Origin: JAAYZQ01 sp034428935
GTDB taxonomy: Bacteria > Chloroflexota > Anaerolineae > JAAYZQ01
Assembly (NCBI GenBank): GCA_034428935.1
Contig: DAOUHB010000165.1
Span: forward strand, 1-64,000
DNA: 64,000 nucleotides
Direction: 5' to 3'
Shown here: positions 53,637 to 61,702 of the stretch, piece after piece
Position numbering within the stretch: position 1 is the first letter of the stretch
Layout of the letters: every line of letters starts with the position of its first letter
Position numbers and translations under genes: made by a program
Notes under the pieces: model-generated
Database searches by the model: none
What the model was told of the DNA's origin: nothing
Seen by the model: only the letters and a program-made list of their open reading frames with translations

Positions 53637-54038
53637 TTAGCTCAACCACCTGCCAGCCATGTACCCGGCGAGGCTTACGACCACGCTCAAGACCGTCCCC
53701 CAGATCATGTCCACGACCGTGACGAGGAGGGGCCAGTCTCGGATGGTGGCGAGGTTGGTCAGGTCGTAGGTGGCATAGGCGATGAGACCGAACAGAGCCG
53801 CGCGCCAGAGGGTCGTCACGAGGGAGCCGGCTTGCAGCCCCGGTAGGACCGCGAACACCAGGATGCCAACGATGAACAGCAGGTAAAAGACACCCGCTGC
53901 CAGCCAGTTGGGGCTGGGAGCCATGAGAAAGCCCAGGTGCTTGCTATAGAACGTGCGTGCCACCAGGCCCAGCCAGGCCATGTCAATGATCAGGAATGCG
54001 ACGAGCGTAGCCAGATACAGTTTCAGATAGTAAGCCAT
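53637..54038 (-). CDS. DUF2177 membrane protein
   Basis: 133 residues with four membrane helices and the DUF2177 hallmarks: IDMAWLGLVARTFY (19-32), then WLAAGVFYLLFIVG, and the block LIAYATYDLTNLATIRDW (near 85-102). The molecular function is unknown. Elsewhere this family is sometimes found near photolyase and carotenoid genes. Here its promoter carries the same box as the neighbouring PlsY/CrtI operon, supporting co-regulation. Confidence 0.88.
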   Translation of the reverse strand: MAYYLKLYLATLVAFLIIDMAWLGLVARTFYSKHLGFLMAPSPNWLAAGVFYLLFIVGILVFAVLPGLQAGSLVTTLWRAALFGLIAYATYDLTNLATIRDWPLLVTVVDMIWGTVLSVVVSLAGYMAGRWLS

Positions 54039-54124
54039 GTTTCGCTCCCCTCTTCTCCACCGGCGCCGGAGCTCCAGCCCGTGATAGACCCCTCAAGGTT
54101 GCGCGTTCGCGAATCGAGCGCAGG

Positions 54125-54178
54125 GCGCGCTCCAGGGGTCCCCATCTGCTATTATATCGCACAACGATGCAGGTGCAA
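54125..54178 (-). promoter_or_regulatory. Promoter and shared operator-like box of the DUF2177 gene
   Basis: Leftward: TTGCAC (54173-54178), a 16-bp spacer, TATAAT (54151-54156), then the box GCGCGCTCCAGGGGTCCC (54125-54142, plus-strand reading), the same as at 53359 apart from one missing G. Confidence 0.8.
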
Positions 54179-54300
54179 ATCGGCGGATCAGAAGAACGAA
54201 AACCGGTGGGAATACGATCACAGTCACATTGTGAGCACAGCTTCTGGCAGGTATCCTACCTTGACTTGGTTAGAAACCTATAAGAAATCTTTGCGATATC

Positions 54301-54329
54301 TTGACAGGATGGTCACTTGAGGATATAAT
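54301..54329 (+). promoter_or_regulatory. Perfect-consensus promoter of the degV gene
   Basis: TTGACA (54301-54306), a 17-bp spacer and TATAAT (54324-54329), about 60 bp before the start codon. All twelve consensus bases are present. Confidence 0.85.
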
Positions 54330-54392
54330 TTCCATTGACGCCGGGCAAGAGCCTACGAGCAGGGCGCCGGCGTGTCCCCTGCGGAAGTGCCG

Positions 54393-55253
54393 ATGGAGAA
54401 TAAAGTGACCATTAGGATAGTAACGGACAGCAGTTGTGATTTGCCGATAGAATTGGTGCACAGGTATGGGATCAGCGTCGTGCCGATGTACATCAACGTC
54501 GGCAAGAAGAGCTACCTGGACGGCGTCGAGATGACCCACGAGGAGTTCTACGAAGGGCTGCCCCATTTTGACCATCATCCCACGACTTCGGTCCCCGGTC
54601 CCGGGCAATTGGTGCAAACGTACGAGCGTCTTGCCGACGATGGCGCAACGGCCATCGTATCGATTCACATCGGCAGCGCCCTGAGTGCCATGGTGGGAAT
54701 CGCCCGCCTGGCGGCACAGGAGACCAAGAAGGTACCCGTCACTGTTTTCGATTCGGGACAGTTGACGTTGGGCATCGGCTTGCTGGCCCTCACCGCAGCG
54801 AGGGCAGCGGCCGAGGGCCAACCCTTGAGCGATATCGTCGCAGCCCTGGAGGACCAGGCCTCTCGCACCCATTGCATCGCTGCCCTGGACACCCTGGAGT
54901 ACCTGCGGCGGAGCGGCCGGCTGAGCCGTTTTCAGTCCACCCTTGGCTCCGTGCTCCAGATCAAGCCCCTGCTCAAAATGCATTCCGGGGAGTTCGATAT
55001 GGAGCGGGTGCGCACCCAGAATCGCGCGACCACCAGGATGATGGACTATCTGGCCCCCCTGATGCCGTTCGAGAAATTGGCCCTGGTTCACACCCACGCA
55101 CCGGAGAAGGCACACCTCCTCCGCCAACTGGCCTCGCACATGTTTCCTGGAGGGGAAGAGCCAATGTACGCCGAGGTCACGCCCATCATCGGCACGCACA
55201 TCGGCCCCGGGGCGGCAGGCTTTGTGGCCATCGAGGCCAGAAACGGCGACTAG
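54393..55253 (+). CDS. DegV-family fatty-acid-binding protein
   Basis: About 286 residues: IVTDSSCDLP (near 9-18), the phosphate/carboxylate-binding segments TSVPGPGQ and SIHIGSALSAMV, DSGQLTLGIG, and the lipid-lid region DTLEYLRRSGRLSR. DegV proteins bind fatty acids (FakB-like) and can hand them to a fatty-acid kinase; no FakA is in the window. The ATG at 54393 is preferred; a GTG 21 bp upstream is in frame. A perfect promoter precedes it. Confidence 0.9.
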   Translation: MENKVTIRIVTDSSCDLPIELVHRYGISVVPMYINVGKKSYLDGVEMTHEEFYEGLPHFDHHPTTSVPGPGQLVQTYERLADDGATAIVSIHIGSALSAMVGIARLAAQETKKVPVTVFDSGQLTLGIGLLALTAARAAAEGQPLSDIVAALEDQASRTHCIAALDTLEYLRRSGRLSRFQSTLGSVLQIKPLLKMHSGEFDMERVRTQNRATTRMMDYLAPLMPFEKLALVHTHAPEKAHLLRQLASHMFPGGEEPMYAEVTPIIGTHIGPGAAGFVAIEARNGD

Positions 55254-55346
55254 AGCCGTCAAGAGGAAGGCAAAAAGGGCGCCTGGTGATGGACGGAGGG
55301 TTGGGAGCGGCCCTTGGCTCCTGGGCCGCTCCCGGCCTATTGACCT

Positions 55347-55886
55347 CTATCCGGCAGGATAAAAGTACAGGTCCGTCGGCTTGAACTTGCTCAGCCGTCG
55401 GAACCGGCCCTTGATCTTCATCCCGATCCAGTCGGTGCTGGCCTCGGCGGGGTCCACGCCCACCAGGCGAGCCAGGAAGAGGGTGTTTACCCCCGGAAAC
55501 TCGACCTGTACCAGGACGTAGGGTGTCTCGGGCAGAAACTCCTCGCTGCCAAAGTGGCACACGGTAAAGGCGTGCACCGTACCCTCCGCCGGGATCTCGA
55601 TCCACTCGGTCTCGTTGCCCGTGTACATGTCGTGGCCGCGAGGCGTGGCATAGGTATAGCCCGTCTCGGGATCGCGGTTGGCGAGGAGGCGCCCGTTGCT
55701 CAGGCCGGCAAAGAACGGCGAATCCTGGGCATAGGAATGGAGATAAGTTATACTGTAAGGCTGCTCGATAAGTATCGGCGCCATCTTCTTGAGGCCTGCC
55801 AGGGCGGCCTCGTCAAGCTCTCCGGGGAACGGCACGGTGTGCAGCACGTAGCCGCCAAAGGTCTCTTCCATTTTGTCGTTGGCCAT
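55347..55886 (-). CDS. DUF35 OB-fold protein (thiolase partner) lacking zinc-ribbon Cys
   Basis: 179 residues with the rubredoxin-like/OB-fold architecture of acyl-CoA-associated DUF35 proteins: the OB part contains EWIEIPAEGTVHAFTVCHFG and YVLVQVEFPGVNTLF, and the end is a short beta tail. The zinc-ribbon region (near LSNGRLLANRDPETGY), which normally has two Cys pairs, has none. The start ATG at 55886 sits directly after the thiolase gene on the same strand (GAAGGAGG upstream), so the two proteins are made as a pair. Confidence 0.8.
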   Translation of the reverse strand: MANDKMEETFGGYVLHTVPFPGELDEAALAGLKKMAPILIEQPYSITYLHSYAQDSPFFAGLSNGRLLANRDPETGYTYATPRGHDMYTGNETEWIEIPAEGTVHAFTVCHFGSEEFLPETPYVLVQVEFPGVNTLFLARLVGVDPAEASTDWIGMKIKGRFRRLSKFKPTDLYFYPAG

Positions 55887-55887
55887 G

Positions 55888-57246
55888 TCAGTCCTCCTTC
55901 TCCAAGATGCTGACCGTGACATACGTGCCCGTCCCTGCGTGACTGTGGATGGCTCCCCGTTTGGCGTTGGCTACCTGCAACGTCCCATCGCCAAAGTGCT
56001 TGTCGATGGTGTTCTGCAACTGCCAGATGGCAAACACGGCCTGCATCAACCCGGTTGCACCCACCGGGTGGCCGCAGGCGATGAGGCCGCCACTGGGGTT
56101 GACCGCGCACGCGGACTCGTCGGGCAGGTCCAGCCCGTAGTCGACGCTGGGCATGAAGGCCTTGCCGCTGGCGGCAAAGGGCCCGCCCTCGCCGTAGCGA
56201 CACAGGCCCATGTCCTCGTAGGTCTGGATCTCGGAGCTGGTATAGGCGTCGTGCAGCTCGACAAAGTCGATCTCGCCCAGGGGATCGTGAATGCCTGCAT
56301 TCTTGTAGGCTTCTTTCGAGGCCATGCGGCCGGCACGGAAGGAGTGCACCCCCGGGTAGCGAAAACCTCGCGACCACAGATCGCGGTAGTAGGCATGGGT
56401 CTCGTCGGTGTCTTCGTTGGGCAGCATGTTGTACTTCTGGAAGTCGTCGTAGCTCTGATGCGGGCGGTCGGCCATGCGCATGGCGTCGGTGCCGCGGCCG
56501 ATGCCCGAGACCACGACGCGGGGGATTCGCTGGCCGCCGGCCTTTTCTATCCTGGCCAGGCCCTCCTCGCTGCACAGCACGGTGGCCGCCGCGCCATCGG
56601 ACATGACGCAGATGTCCAACCGGGTCAAGGGCCAGGCGACCATCGGCGCATTCCGCACGTCGGCGATGGTGAGCTTCTCTCGCTTCTGAGCGTAGGCGTT
56701 ATGGTAGGCGTTCATGTGGTTCTTGACCGAGACGTGGGCCATTTGTTCCGGGGTGGTGCCAAACTCCTTCATGTGGCGGGTCACCATCATGGCATAGTAG
56801 CCGGAGTAAAACCCGCCGACGGGATAGTCAAAGCTCACGTCGGAGGCCAGGGCGATGAACTCGTTGCCCTTCCACGTCGCCACGTGGCTCATCGTCTCAA
56901 AGCCATAGGCCAGGCAGACGTCCATGTAGCCCGAGGCCACGGCCTTCCACGCCTCCTGGAAGCAGATGCCGCCCGTCGCGCCCCCACCTTCCACGCGATG
57001 GCTCGGTTTCGGGCACAAGCCCAGGTAGTCCTGAGCCATAATGGCAGCCATCAGTTGGCGGGCAAAATGATCGGAGAAATAGGAAGACACTGACCCATCG
57101 ACGATCTCGACAAACTGGCGGTGGGTCAGGCCCAGGTCGGCGATGGCATAGTCATATGCCTCTTTGACCAACGCGGGAAAGGTCTTGTCGGGGCGCGCCT
57201 TGGCAAACTTGCTCACCCCACCGGAAACAGCATACACAGGTCGCAT
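55888..57246 (-). CDS. SCP2-type thiolase-fold protein without the usual nucleophilic Cys
   Basis: 452 residues of thiolase fold: HRVEGGGATGG (near 84-94), the His-containing ELHDAYTSSEI, NPSGGLIACGHPVGATG near 405, and an ending HSHAGTGTYVTVSIL. In ordinary thiolases the first block has a catalytic Cys (C-A-S/T-G); here the position reads Gly. It is therefore either a non-thiolytic relative or a degenerate partner. DUF35 genes commonly pair with such thiolases, as in benzoylsuccinyl-CoA thiolase BbsAB and archaeal HMG-CoA synthesis. The leader contains a structured element at 57374-57560. Confidence 0.82.
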   Translation of the reverse strand: MRPVYAVSGGVSKFAKARPDKTFPALVKEAYDYAIADLGLTHRQFVEIVDGSVSSYFSDHFARQLMAAIMAQDYLGLCPKPSHRVEGGGATGGICFQEAWKAVASGYMDVCLAYGFETMSHVATWKGNEFIALASDVSFDYPVGGFYSGYYAMMVTRHMKEFGTTPEQMAHVSVKNHMNAYHNAYAQKREKLTIADVRNAPMVAWPLTRLDICVMSDGAAATVLCSEEGLARIEKAGGQRIPRVVVSGIGRGTDAMRMADRPHQSYDDFQKYNMLPNEDTDETHAYYRDLWSRGFRYPGVHSFRAGRMASKEAYKNAGIHDPLGEIDFVELHDAYTSSEIQTYEDMGLCRYGEGGPFAASGKAFMPSVDYGLDLPDESACAVNPSGGLIACGHPVGATGLMQAVFAIWQLQNTIDKHFGDGTLQVANAKRGAIHSHAGTGTYVTVSILEKED

Positions 57247-57373
57247 AGAGTGTGCCTCCTTCTTGTCCGTCCTGTCTACTACGCTTTCCTATCCACTGTG
57301 GGTTGCCTGCCGCAGTTCGGTACCTTGCGCACGGGCCACAAGAGAACGTCATGCGCCTGGGGCTGGAGAACGC

Positions 57374-57560
57374 AAAACCGCCCGTCCCACTCCCTACGGA
57401 GCAAGACGGGCGGCCCTCACGGAGGAGCGGAACGCACCTCCCTGCCAGCAAGCCCAACGACGGCCCATTTGCATTCAAAGCCCAACGGTGGGTACGCCAC
57501 CCTGCACCTCCCTGAGTCGATCTCCACCGATCACTGGGACACCGCCGATCCTTTTGCTCC
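57374..57560 (-). ncRNA. Candidate structured RNA or riboswitch-like leader
   Basis: A promoter (57564-57592) transcribes leftward into about 185 nt that end in a strong hairpin: CCGCCCGTC (57378-57386) with GACGGGCGG (57405-57413) and an inner CTCC/GGAG stem, then TTTT. Inside are two nested perfect direct repeats: GCACCTCCCTG at 57434 and 57504, and AAGCCCAACG at 57450 and 57478 (plus-strand reading), plus a GGTGG/CCACC hairpin at 57487-57501. It lies ahead of the thiolase gene (start 57246). It did not match riboswitch classes I know; 6S-like RNA is an alternative. Confidence 0.55.
57378..57413 (-). terminator. Intrinsic terminator of the RNA upstream of the thiolase
   Basis: A 9-bp G/C stem with an inner 4-bp stem, followed leftward by TTTTG. 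If it works as an attenuator it would control thiolase read-through. Confidence 0.8.
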
Positions 57561-57563
57561 CCC

Positions 57564-57592
57564 ACTATACCACAACTCGCCGCCACAGGCAA
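57564..57592 (-). promoter_or_regulatory. Promoter of the RNA/thiolase transcript
   Basis: Leftward: TTGCCT (57587-57592), a 17-bp spacer, TATAGT (57564-57569). Confidence 0.7.
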
Positions 57593-57750
57593 CCGGCGAC
57601 AGAACAGGTGGCAGGGCCGTGCGAAGGCCGCCATCCTCTGGGATCGCCGAGCGCCTGTTCGGCCCCTGCTTTCATCCTTCGCAACGCCCCAGCCCCAGCG
57701 CCAGGTGCGGCGGAATGCGGGACCTCAAGCAGCAACGCCGGCGCTACAGC

Positions 57751-57779
57751 TTGACGCCGCGCCGTTCCCATATTACACT
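57751..57779 (+). promoter_or_regulatory. Promoter of the glycyl radical enzyme gene
   Basis: TTGACG (57751-57756), a 17-bp spacer, TACACT (57774-57779), leaving a leader of about 130 nt. The stretch 57593-57750 between the two divergent promoters shows no gene. Confidence 0.65.
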
Positions 57780-57914
57780 GGACCCCAGATCGTAGTTCGA
57801 CAAGGTGGGCTGTGAAGGCCTCTTACCACACACCGCACGCTCCGGCCCGCCACGAGCCACCTGGTTGGCATCCCAGATCAAGCGAGTTGAAGCGCAAAGA
57901 CAGGAGCTGAGAGC

Positions 57915-60323
57915 ATGAGCGCACCGGAAGCAACCACCATCGGGCAGGGCCAGGCAGGGCCAACGCGCGGCCAGCGCATCAAAAAAGACTACAACGAGGC
58001 TATTCCATCCATCTGTATCGAGCGAGCTGTGTGCTACACGCGATCGCACCGGGAGACCGGCGGCCAGCCGCTCATCGTCAGGCGGGCCCGGGCTTTCCAG
58101 GAAGCGTGCGAGCACATCCCCGTCACCATCTACCCCAACGAGTTGATCGTCGGCAATCGGGGAGGAGAGAGGCGCGCTGGCTGCGTGAACCCCGAGGTGT
58201 CGTGGCGTTGGGTCGAAGAAGAGATGGAACGTTTCGAGATCCGCGAGCAGGACCCGTACCGGATCACGGCCCGGCAAAAAGAGGTGCTGCGCAACGAGGT
58301 CTTTGCCTACTGGAAGGGCCAATCGCTGGAGGAGGCCTACCTCGCCCGGCTGCCCGACGAGACCGCACGCGTTGTGGTCGACACCGGGGTGGTGGACAAT
58401 GACTCCAAGTGGCGCGCCTACGTGGGCGAGATCACGCCCGACTTTCAAGACGTGATCTTTCCGCAGGGCTTTGCCGGGATCAGGGCCGAAGCCGAGGCGC
58501 ATCTCCGCCTCCTGGAGCCCACCAGCGCCGAGAACCTGGAAAAGATGCACTTTTATCAGGCGGCCATTATCACCAGCACCGCGCTCATTCGCCTGGGCGA
58601 GCGCTATGCTGAAAAGGCCGAAGAGCTGGCCCGGACAGAACCGGACCCCACGAGGAAGCAGGAGCTGCTGCGCTCCGCCGAGAACTGCCGCCGGGTCCCC
58701 GCCAACCCTCCCCGAACCTTCTGGGAGGCGATGCAGATGGTGTGGTTCGTGCAGGTGGGGCGGGCCATCGCGGAGAACGCCGTGGCCCTGAACCTGGGGC
58801 GCTTTGACCAGTACATGTTTCCCTACTACCAGCGAGACGTGGCGGCAGGCATCCTCACGCCGGAACAGGCCCAGGAGCTGATCGAGTGCCTGTGGATCAA
58901 GCTCTCGGAGTGGGTATGGGCCATCTCGACCAACACGGCCAGGTTCTTTGCAGGATATTGCGCCTTTCAGAACCTGACGGTGGGCGGCCGGAAGAGGGAC
59001 GGCACAGATGGGACCAACGCTCTGTCGTACATGTGTCTGCGCGCCACGGCCAACGTCCGGACCCACCAGCCAGGCCTGAGCGTTCGCATCCACCCCGACA
59101 GCCCCGAGGAGTTTCTCCTCGAGGTTTGCCGCCTGATCCGCCTCGGCACCGGCTTTCCGGCGGTCCACAACGACCGGACCGGGTCGGCGATGCTCCTGGC
59201 GGCCGGCCTGTCGCCGGCCGACGCGCGCGATTGGAACAACTGCGGCTGCGTGGTGCCCCATTTTCGCAAGGTGGGCGAATGGACTGCGGCGGCCAACATC
59301 AACCTCGCCTCGGCCCTCGAGTATGCCCTGAACGATGGGCGGGGGCGCCTGGATGGAGAACAGCGGGGACTGCCCACGGGAGATCCGGCTTCCTTCCAGA
59401 CGTTCCAGCAGGTCAAGGAAGCGTATTACGCCCAGCTCGCCTACCTGATCAGACAGACGGTGATTGCCACGGTCATTGCCCAGGACGTCCACGCGCAACT
59501 GGCACCGCGGCCGTTCATGTCGACCCTGGTAGACGGCTGCCTGGCCAAGGGCAAGGACCTGGCCAGGGGCGGAGCCTTTTACAACGTCGGGCCGGTGCTG
59601 ACCGGCATCGGCGTCGCCGACGTAGCCAACTCGCTGGCGGCCGTGGAGCGGCTGGTGTTCGAAGCAAAGTCCGTCACCCTTGGAGAGCTGTGCGAGGCGC
59701 TGGATCGCAACTGGGAGGGTTACGAGGCGATCCGCGCCAGCGCGATCAAGTGCCCGAAGTACGGCAACGACGACGACAGCGTGGATCGTTTCGCCGTGGA
59801 GCTCAGCAACTTTTACCACGACGAGATCCGCAAATACAAGGACTGGCACGGGCAGCCCTTTAACTCGGCCTTCATGGGCATCTCGAACTATATCCCGGCC
59901 GGAGCGGTGGTCGGCGCCACCCCCGACGGGCGCCTGGCCGGCACCCCGCTGACCGAGGGTTGCTCGCCGCATTGCGGGACCGACGTGACGAGCCCCACCG
60001 CGGCCATGAGATCCGTGGCCAAGATCAGCCACGAGAGCCACTCGGGCGGCACGCTGCTCAACGTCAAGCTCTCGCCCGATGCCCTCAAGACAGACCGGGA
60101 CCTGCGTAACCTGGCGGCCATGATCCGGGGGTATTTCGAGCTGGGGGCCTTTCACGTCCAGTTCAACGTCGTCAGCCCCGAGACCCTGCGGGATGCGCAG
60201 CGGCACCCCGAGAACTACCAGGATCTCCTGGTAAGGGTCGCCGGCTACAGCACGCGCTTTGTCACCCTCTCCAGGGAGGTGCAAGACGCCATCCTGGCGC
60301 GGACAACGTACGAGGCCCTGTGA
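57915..60323 (+). CDS. Glycyl radical enzyme with atypical active-site motif
   Basis: 802 residues of the PFL/dehydratase superfamily. The glycyl radical loop RVAGYSTRF puts the radical at Gly777. The thiyl loop reads NNCGCVVP (Cys445, with an extra Cys443); in diol dehydratases, choline lyase and decarboxylases this loop is GCxE, so the catalytic Glu is replaced by Val. It is also unlike the Cys-Cys of pyruvate formate-lyase. Substrate therefore unknown. The dedicated activase follows directly. The ATG at 57915 lies behind a weak GGAG site; the promoter is at 57751-57779. Confidence 0.85.
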   Translation: MSAPEATTIGQGQAGPTRGQRIKKDYNEAIPSICIERAVCYTRSHRETGGQPLIVRRARAFQEACEHIPVTIYPNELIVGNRGGERRAGCVNPEVSWRWVEEEMERFEIREQDPYRITARQKEVLRNEVFAYWKGQSLEEAYLARLPDETARVVVDTGVVDNDSKWRAYVGEITPDFQDVIFPQGFAGIRAEAEAHLRLLEPTSAENLEKMHFYQAAIITSTALIRLGERYAEKAEELARTEPDPTRKQELLRSAENCRRVPANPPRTFWEAMQMVWFVQVGRAIAENAVALNLGRFDQYMFPYYQRDVAAGILTPEQAQELIECLWIKLSEWVWAISTNTARFFAGYCAFQNLTVGGRKRDGTDGTNALSYMCLRATANVRTHQPGLSVRIHPDSPEEFLLEVCRLIRLGTGFPAVHNDRTGSAMLLAAGLSPADARDWNNCGCVVPHFRKVGEWTAAANINLASALEYALNDGRGRLDGEQRGLPTGDPASFQTFQQVKEAYYAQLAYLIRQTVIATVIAQDVHAQLAPRPFMSTLVDGCLAKGKDLARGGAFYNVGPVLTGIGVADVANSLAAVERLVFEAKSVTLGELCEALDRNWEGYEAIRASAIKCPKYGNDDDSVDRFAVELSNFYHDEIRKYKDWHGQPFNSAFMGISNYIPAGAVVGATPDGRLAGTPLTEGCSPHCGTDVTSPTAAMRSVAKISHESHSGGTLLNVKLSPDALKTDRDLRNLAAMIRGYFELGAFHVQFNVVSPETLRDAQRHPENYQDLLVRVAGYSTRFVTLSREVQDAILARTTYEAL

Positions 60324-60346
60324 GTCCCTGGACAGGTGAGGCAGCC

Positions 60347-61336
60347 ATGGAGCAAGGTGGTGGCGCCGACCCTTCCGGCGTGGTGTTCGAGATCCAGCGC
60401 TGGTCGGGCAACGATGGCCCGGGCATTCGCACCGTCGTCTTTATCAAGGGCTGCCCGCTGCGCTGCGCGTGGTGCTGCAACCCCGAATCCTGGAGCCCGG
60501 CACCGCAGGTCGCCTTCTTCCAGGAACGATGCCTGGACTGCGGGCGGTGCCGGGATGCCTGCCCGCAGCAAATTGCCGGGCCCCGCGGCCTCGGCGGCCG
60601 GGGGGACGCGCCGGGCTGCACAGCCTGCGGTCGGTGTGTCGAGGTCTGTCCGTCCGGCGCCCGCGTGCTCATGGGCAAGAGGATGTCGGCGGGCGAGGTG
60701 CTGGCAGCCGTCGAGAGGGACCGCGTTTTCTATCGCCAATCGGGCGGCGGGGTGACGTTCTCCGGCGGCGAGGCGCTGGCCCGACCACGCTTTCTGAAAG
60801 CGCTGGTCGACGGCTGCCAGGCCGGCGGGCTGCCCATGGCCCTGGAAACCTGTGGCCACTTTTCGTGGGACAGGTGCGAGGAGATCCTGGCCGCGATGGA
60901 CGTAGTCTTTGTCGACATCAAGCACCTGGACCCGGCGGTTCACAGGCGCGTGACCGGTGTTGACAACCGGCTCATCCTCCAGAACGCGATCCGCATGGCC
61001 CGTGCCGGGCTGCCCCTCGTCATTCGGGTGCCCCTCATCCCCGGCATCAACGACGACGCCGCCAGCGTCGAGGCCATCGCCGCTTTTGTATCGCGGGAGC
61101 TCGGCGGCGCCCTGGGCGTGGAGGTGCTGCCGTACCACACCCTGGGAAAGGGCAAGTACGCGGCCCTCGGCCTGGACTACCGGCTGGCAGACCTGCTTCC
61201 CCCGGAACCCGAGTCCGTCGTCCGGGCCAGGAGGATCTTTCAGGATCTGGGCGTCACCAACCTGTATTATGGCAGCGCGCCAGTGCCCACGGCAATGGCC
61301 GGCAAGGAGGAGAAGGATGAGCGAGGTGCCCTTTGA
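60347..61336 (+). CDS. Glycyl radical enzyme-activating enzyme (radical SAM)
   Basis: About 329 residues. The radical SAM cluster is KGCPLRCAWCCNPE (near 33-46, CxxxCxxC). Two ferredoxin-type clusters follow (CLDCGRCRDACP and CTACGRCVEVCP), as in the activases of glycerol dehydratase and aryl-succinate synthases but not of PFL itself. SGGEAL and the later GxIxGxND-type region complete the fold. It makes the Gly777 radical of the neighbouring enzyme from SAM. The ATG at 60347 behind AGGTGAG is preferred; a GTG at 60320 overlaps the enzyme stop and is possible. Confidence 0.92.
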   Translation: MEQGGGADPSGVVFEIQRWSGNDGPGIRTVVFIKGCPLRCAWCCNPESWSPAPQVAFFQERCLDCGRCRDACPQQIAGPRGLGGRGDAPGCTACGRCVEVCPSGARVLMGKRMSAGEVLAAVERDRVFYRQSGGGVTFSGGEALARPRFLKALVDGCQAGGLPMALETCGHFSWDRCEEILAAMDVVFVDIKHLDPAVHRRVTGVDNRLILQNAIRMARAGLPLVIRVPLIPGINDDAASVEAIAAFVSRELGGALGVEVLPYHTLGKGKYAALGLDYRLADLLPPEPESVVRARRIFQDLGVTNLYYGSAPVPTAMAGKEEKDERGAL

Positions 61337-61598
61337 CCTGGACAAGGAGGGCAACCTGATGATCGACCGCAGCTCCTTCGACGTGATGACCGGGCGCTGG
61401 ATCAACCGGCGCATCGTCATTCGCGATGGCGTTCGGCGGGACACACCCTTCTCGGTGCGCTGTTACAACGCGGGCGAGATACGGCAACTGCTGGCGGCGG
61501 CCGGCCTGGAGATCGTCAAGCTGTGCGCGGGCTGGAGGGGCCAGCCGCCCTCCGCCGAGTCGCGGGGTTTGGCCGTCGTCGCCCGCAAAACCACCTGA
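61317..61598 (+). CDS. C-terminal fragment of a SAM-dependent methyltransferase
   Basis: 93 residues that match only the last third of class I methyltransferases: a substrate-strand region (SSFDVMTGRWINRRIVIRDG), the FSVRCYNAGEIRQLLAAAGLE helix, and the end GLAVVARK. The SAM-binding N-terminal two-thirds are absent. It overlaps the activase end by 20 bp and has GGAGGAGAAGG upstream, so it could be translated. Most likely a remnant of a longer gene brought next to the glycyl radical operon. Other roles cannot be excluded. Confidence 0.65.
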   Translation: MSEVPFDLDKEGNLMIDRSSFDVMTGRWINRRIVIRDGVRRDTPFSVRCYNAGEIRQLLAAAGLEIVKLCAGWRGQPPSAESRGLAVVARKTT

Positions 61599-61604
61599 CG
61601 CGTG

Positions 61605-61640
61605 GCGCGCCCCCTGCCGCCGGTGCAACAGGGGGCGCGC
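61605..61640. terminator. Terminator-like hairpin after the glycyl radical operon
   Basis: GCGCGCCCCCTG (61605-61616) pairs perfectly with CAGGGGGCGCGC (61629-61640), a 12-bp G/C stem without a clear T-run. Confidence 0.65.
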
Positions 61641-61645
61641 AATCG

Positions 61646-61693
61646 CTGAGGGGCCGGCTGTGCGTCGAGTGGGGTTCGATTCCGGCCCCTCAG
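61646..61693. repeat. 12-bp inverted repeat enclosing a T-loop-like sequence
   Basis: CTGAGGGGCCGG and its complement CCGGCCCCTCAG enclose 24 nt with GGTTCGATTCC, which looks like a tRNA T-loop. The T-stem pairing is poor and no full cloverleaf is present, so it is a hairpin, possibly the terminator for the leftward cupredoxin gene or a tRNA-derived remnant. Confidence 0.55.
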
Positions 61694-61702
61694 ATGCGAG
61701 TG

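Noticed and set aside
57434..57514. T-box or glycine-type riboswitch in the thiolase leader
   Set aside because: An AGGGTGG sequence is present on the transcribed strand but the rest of the T-box consensus and an anti-terminator pairing are missing, and glycine-aptamer core sequences are absent.
61646..61693. A tRNA gene
   Set aside because: Only a T-loop-like sequence; no D-arm, anticodon arm or proper T-stem.
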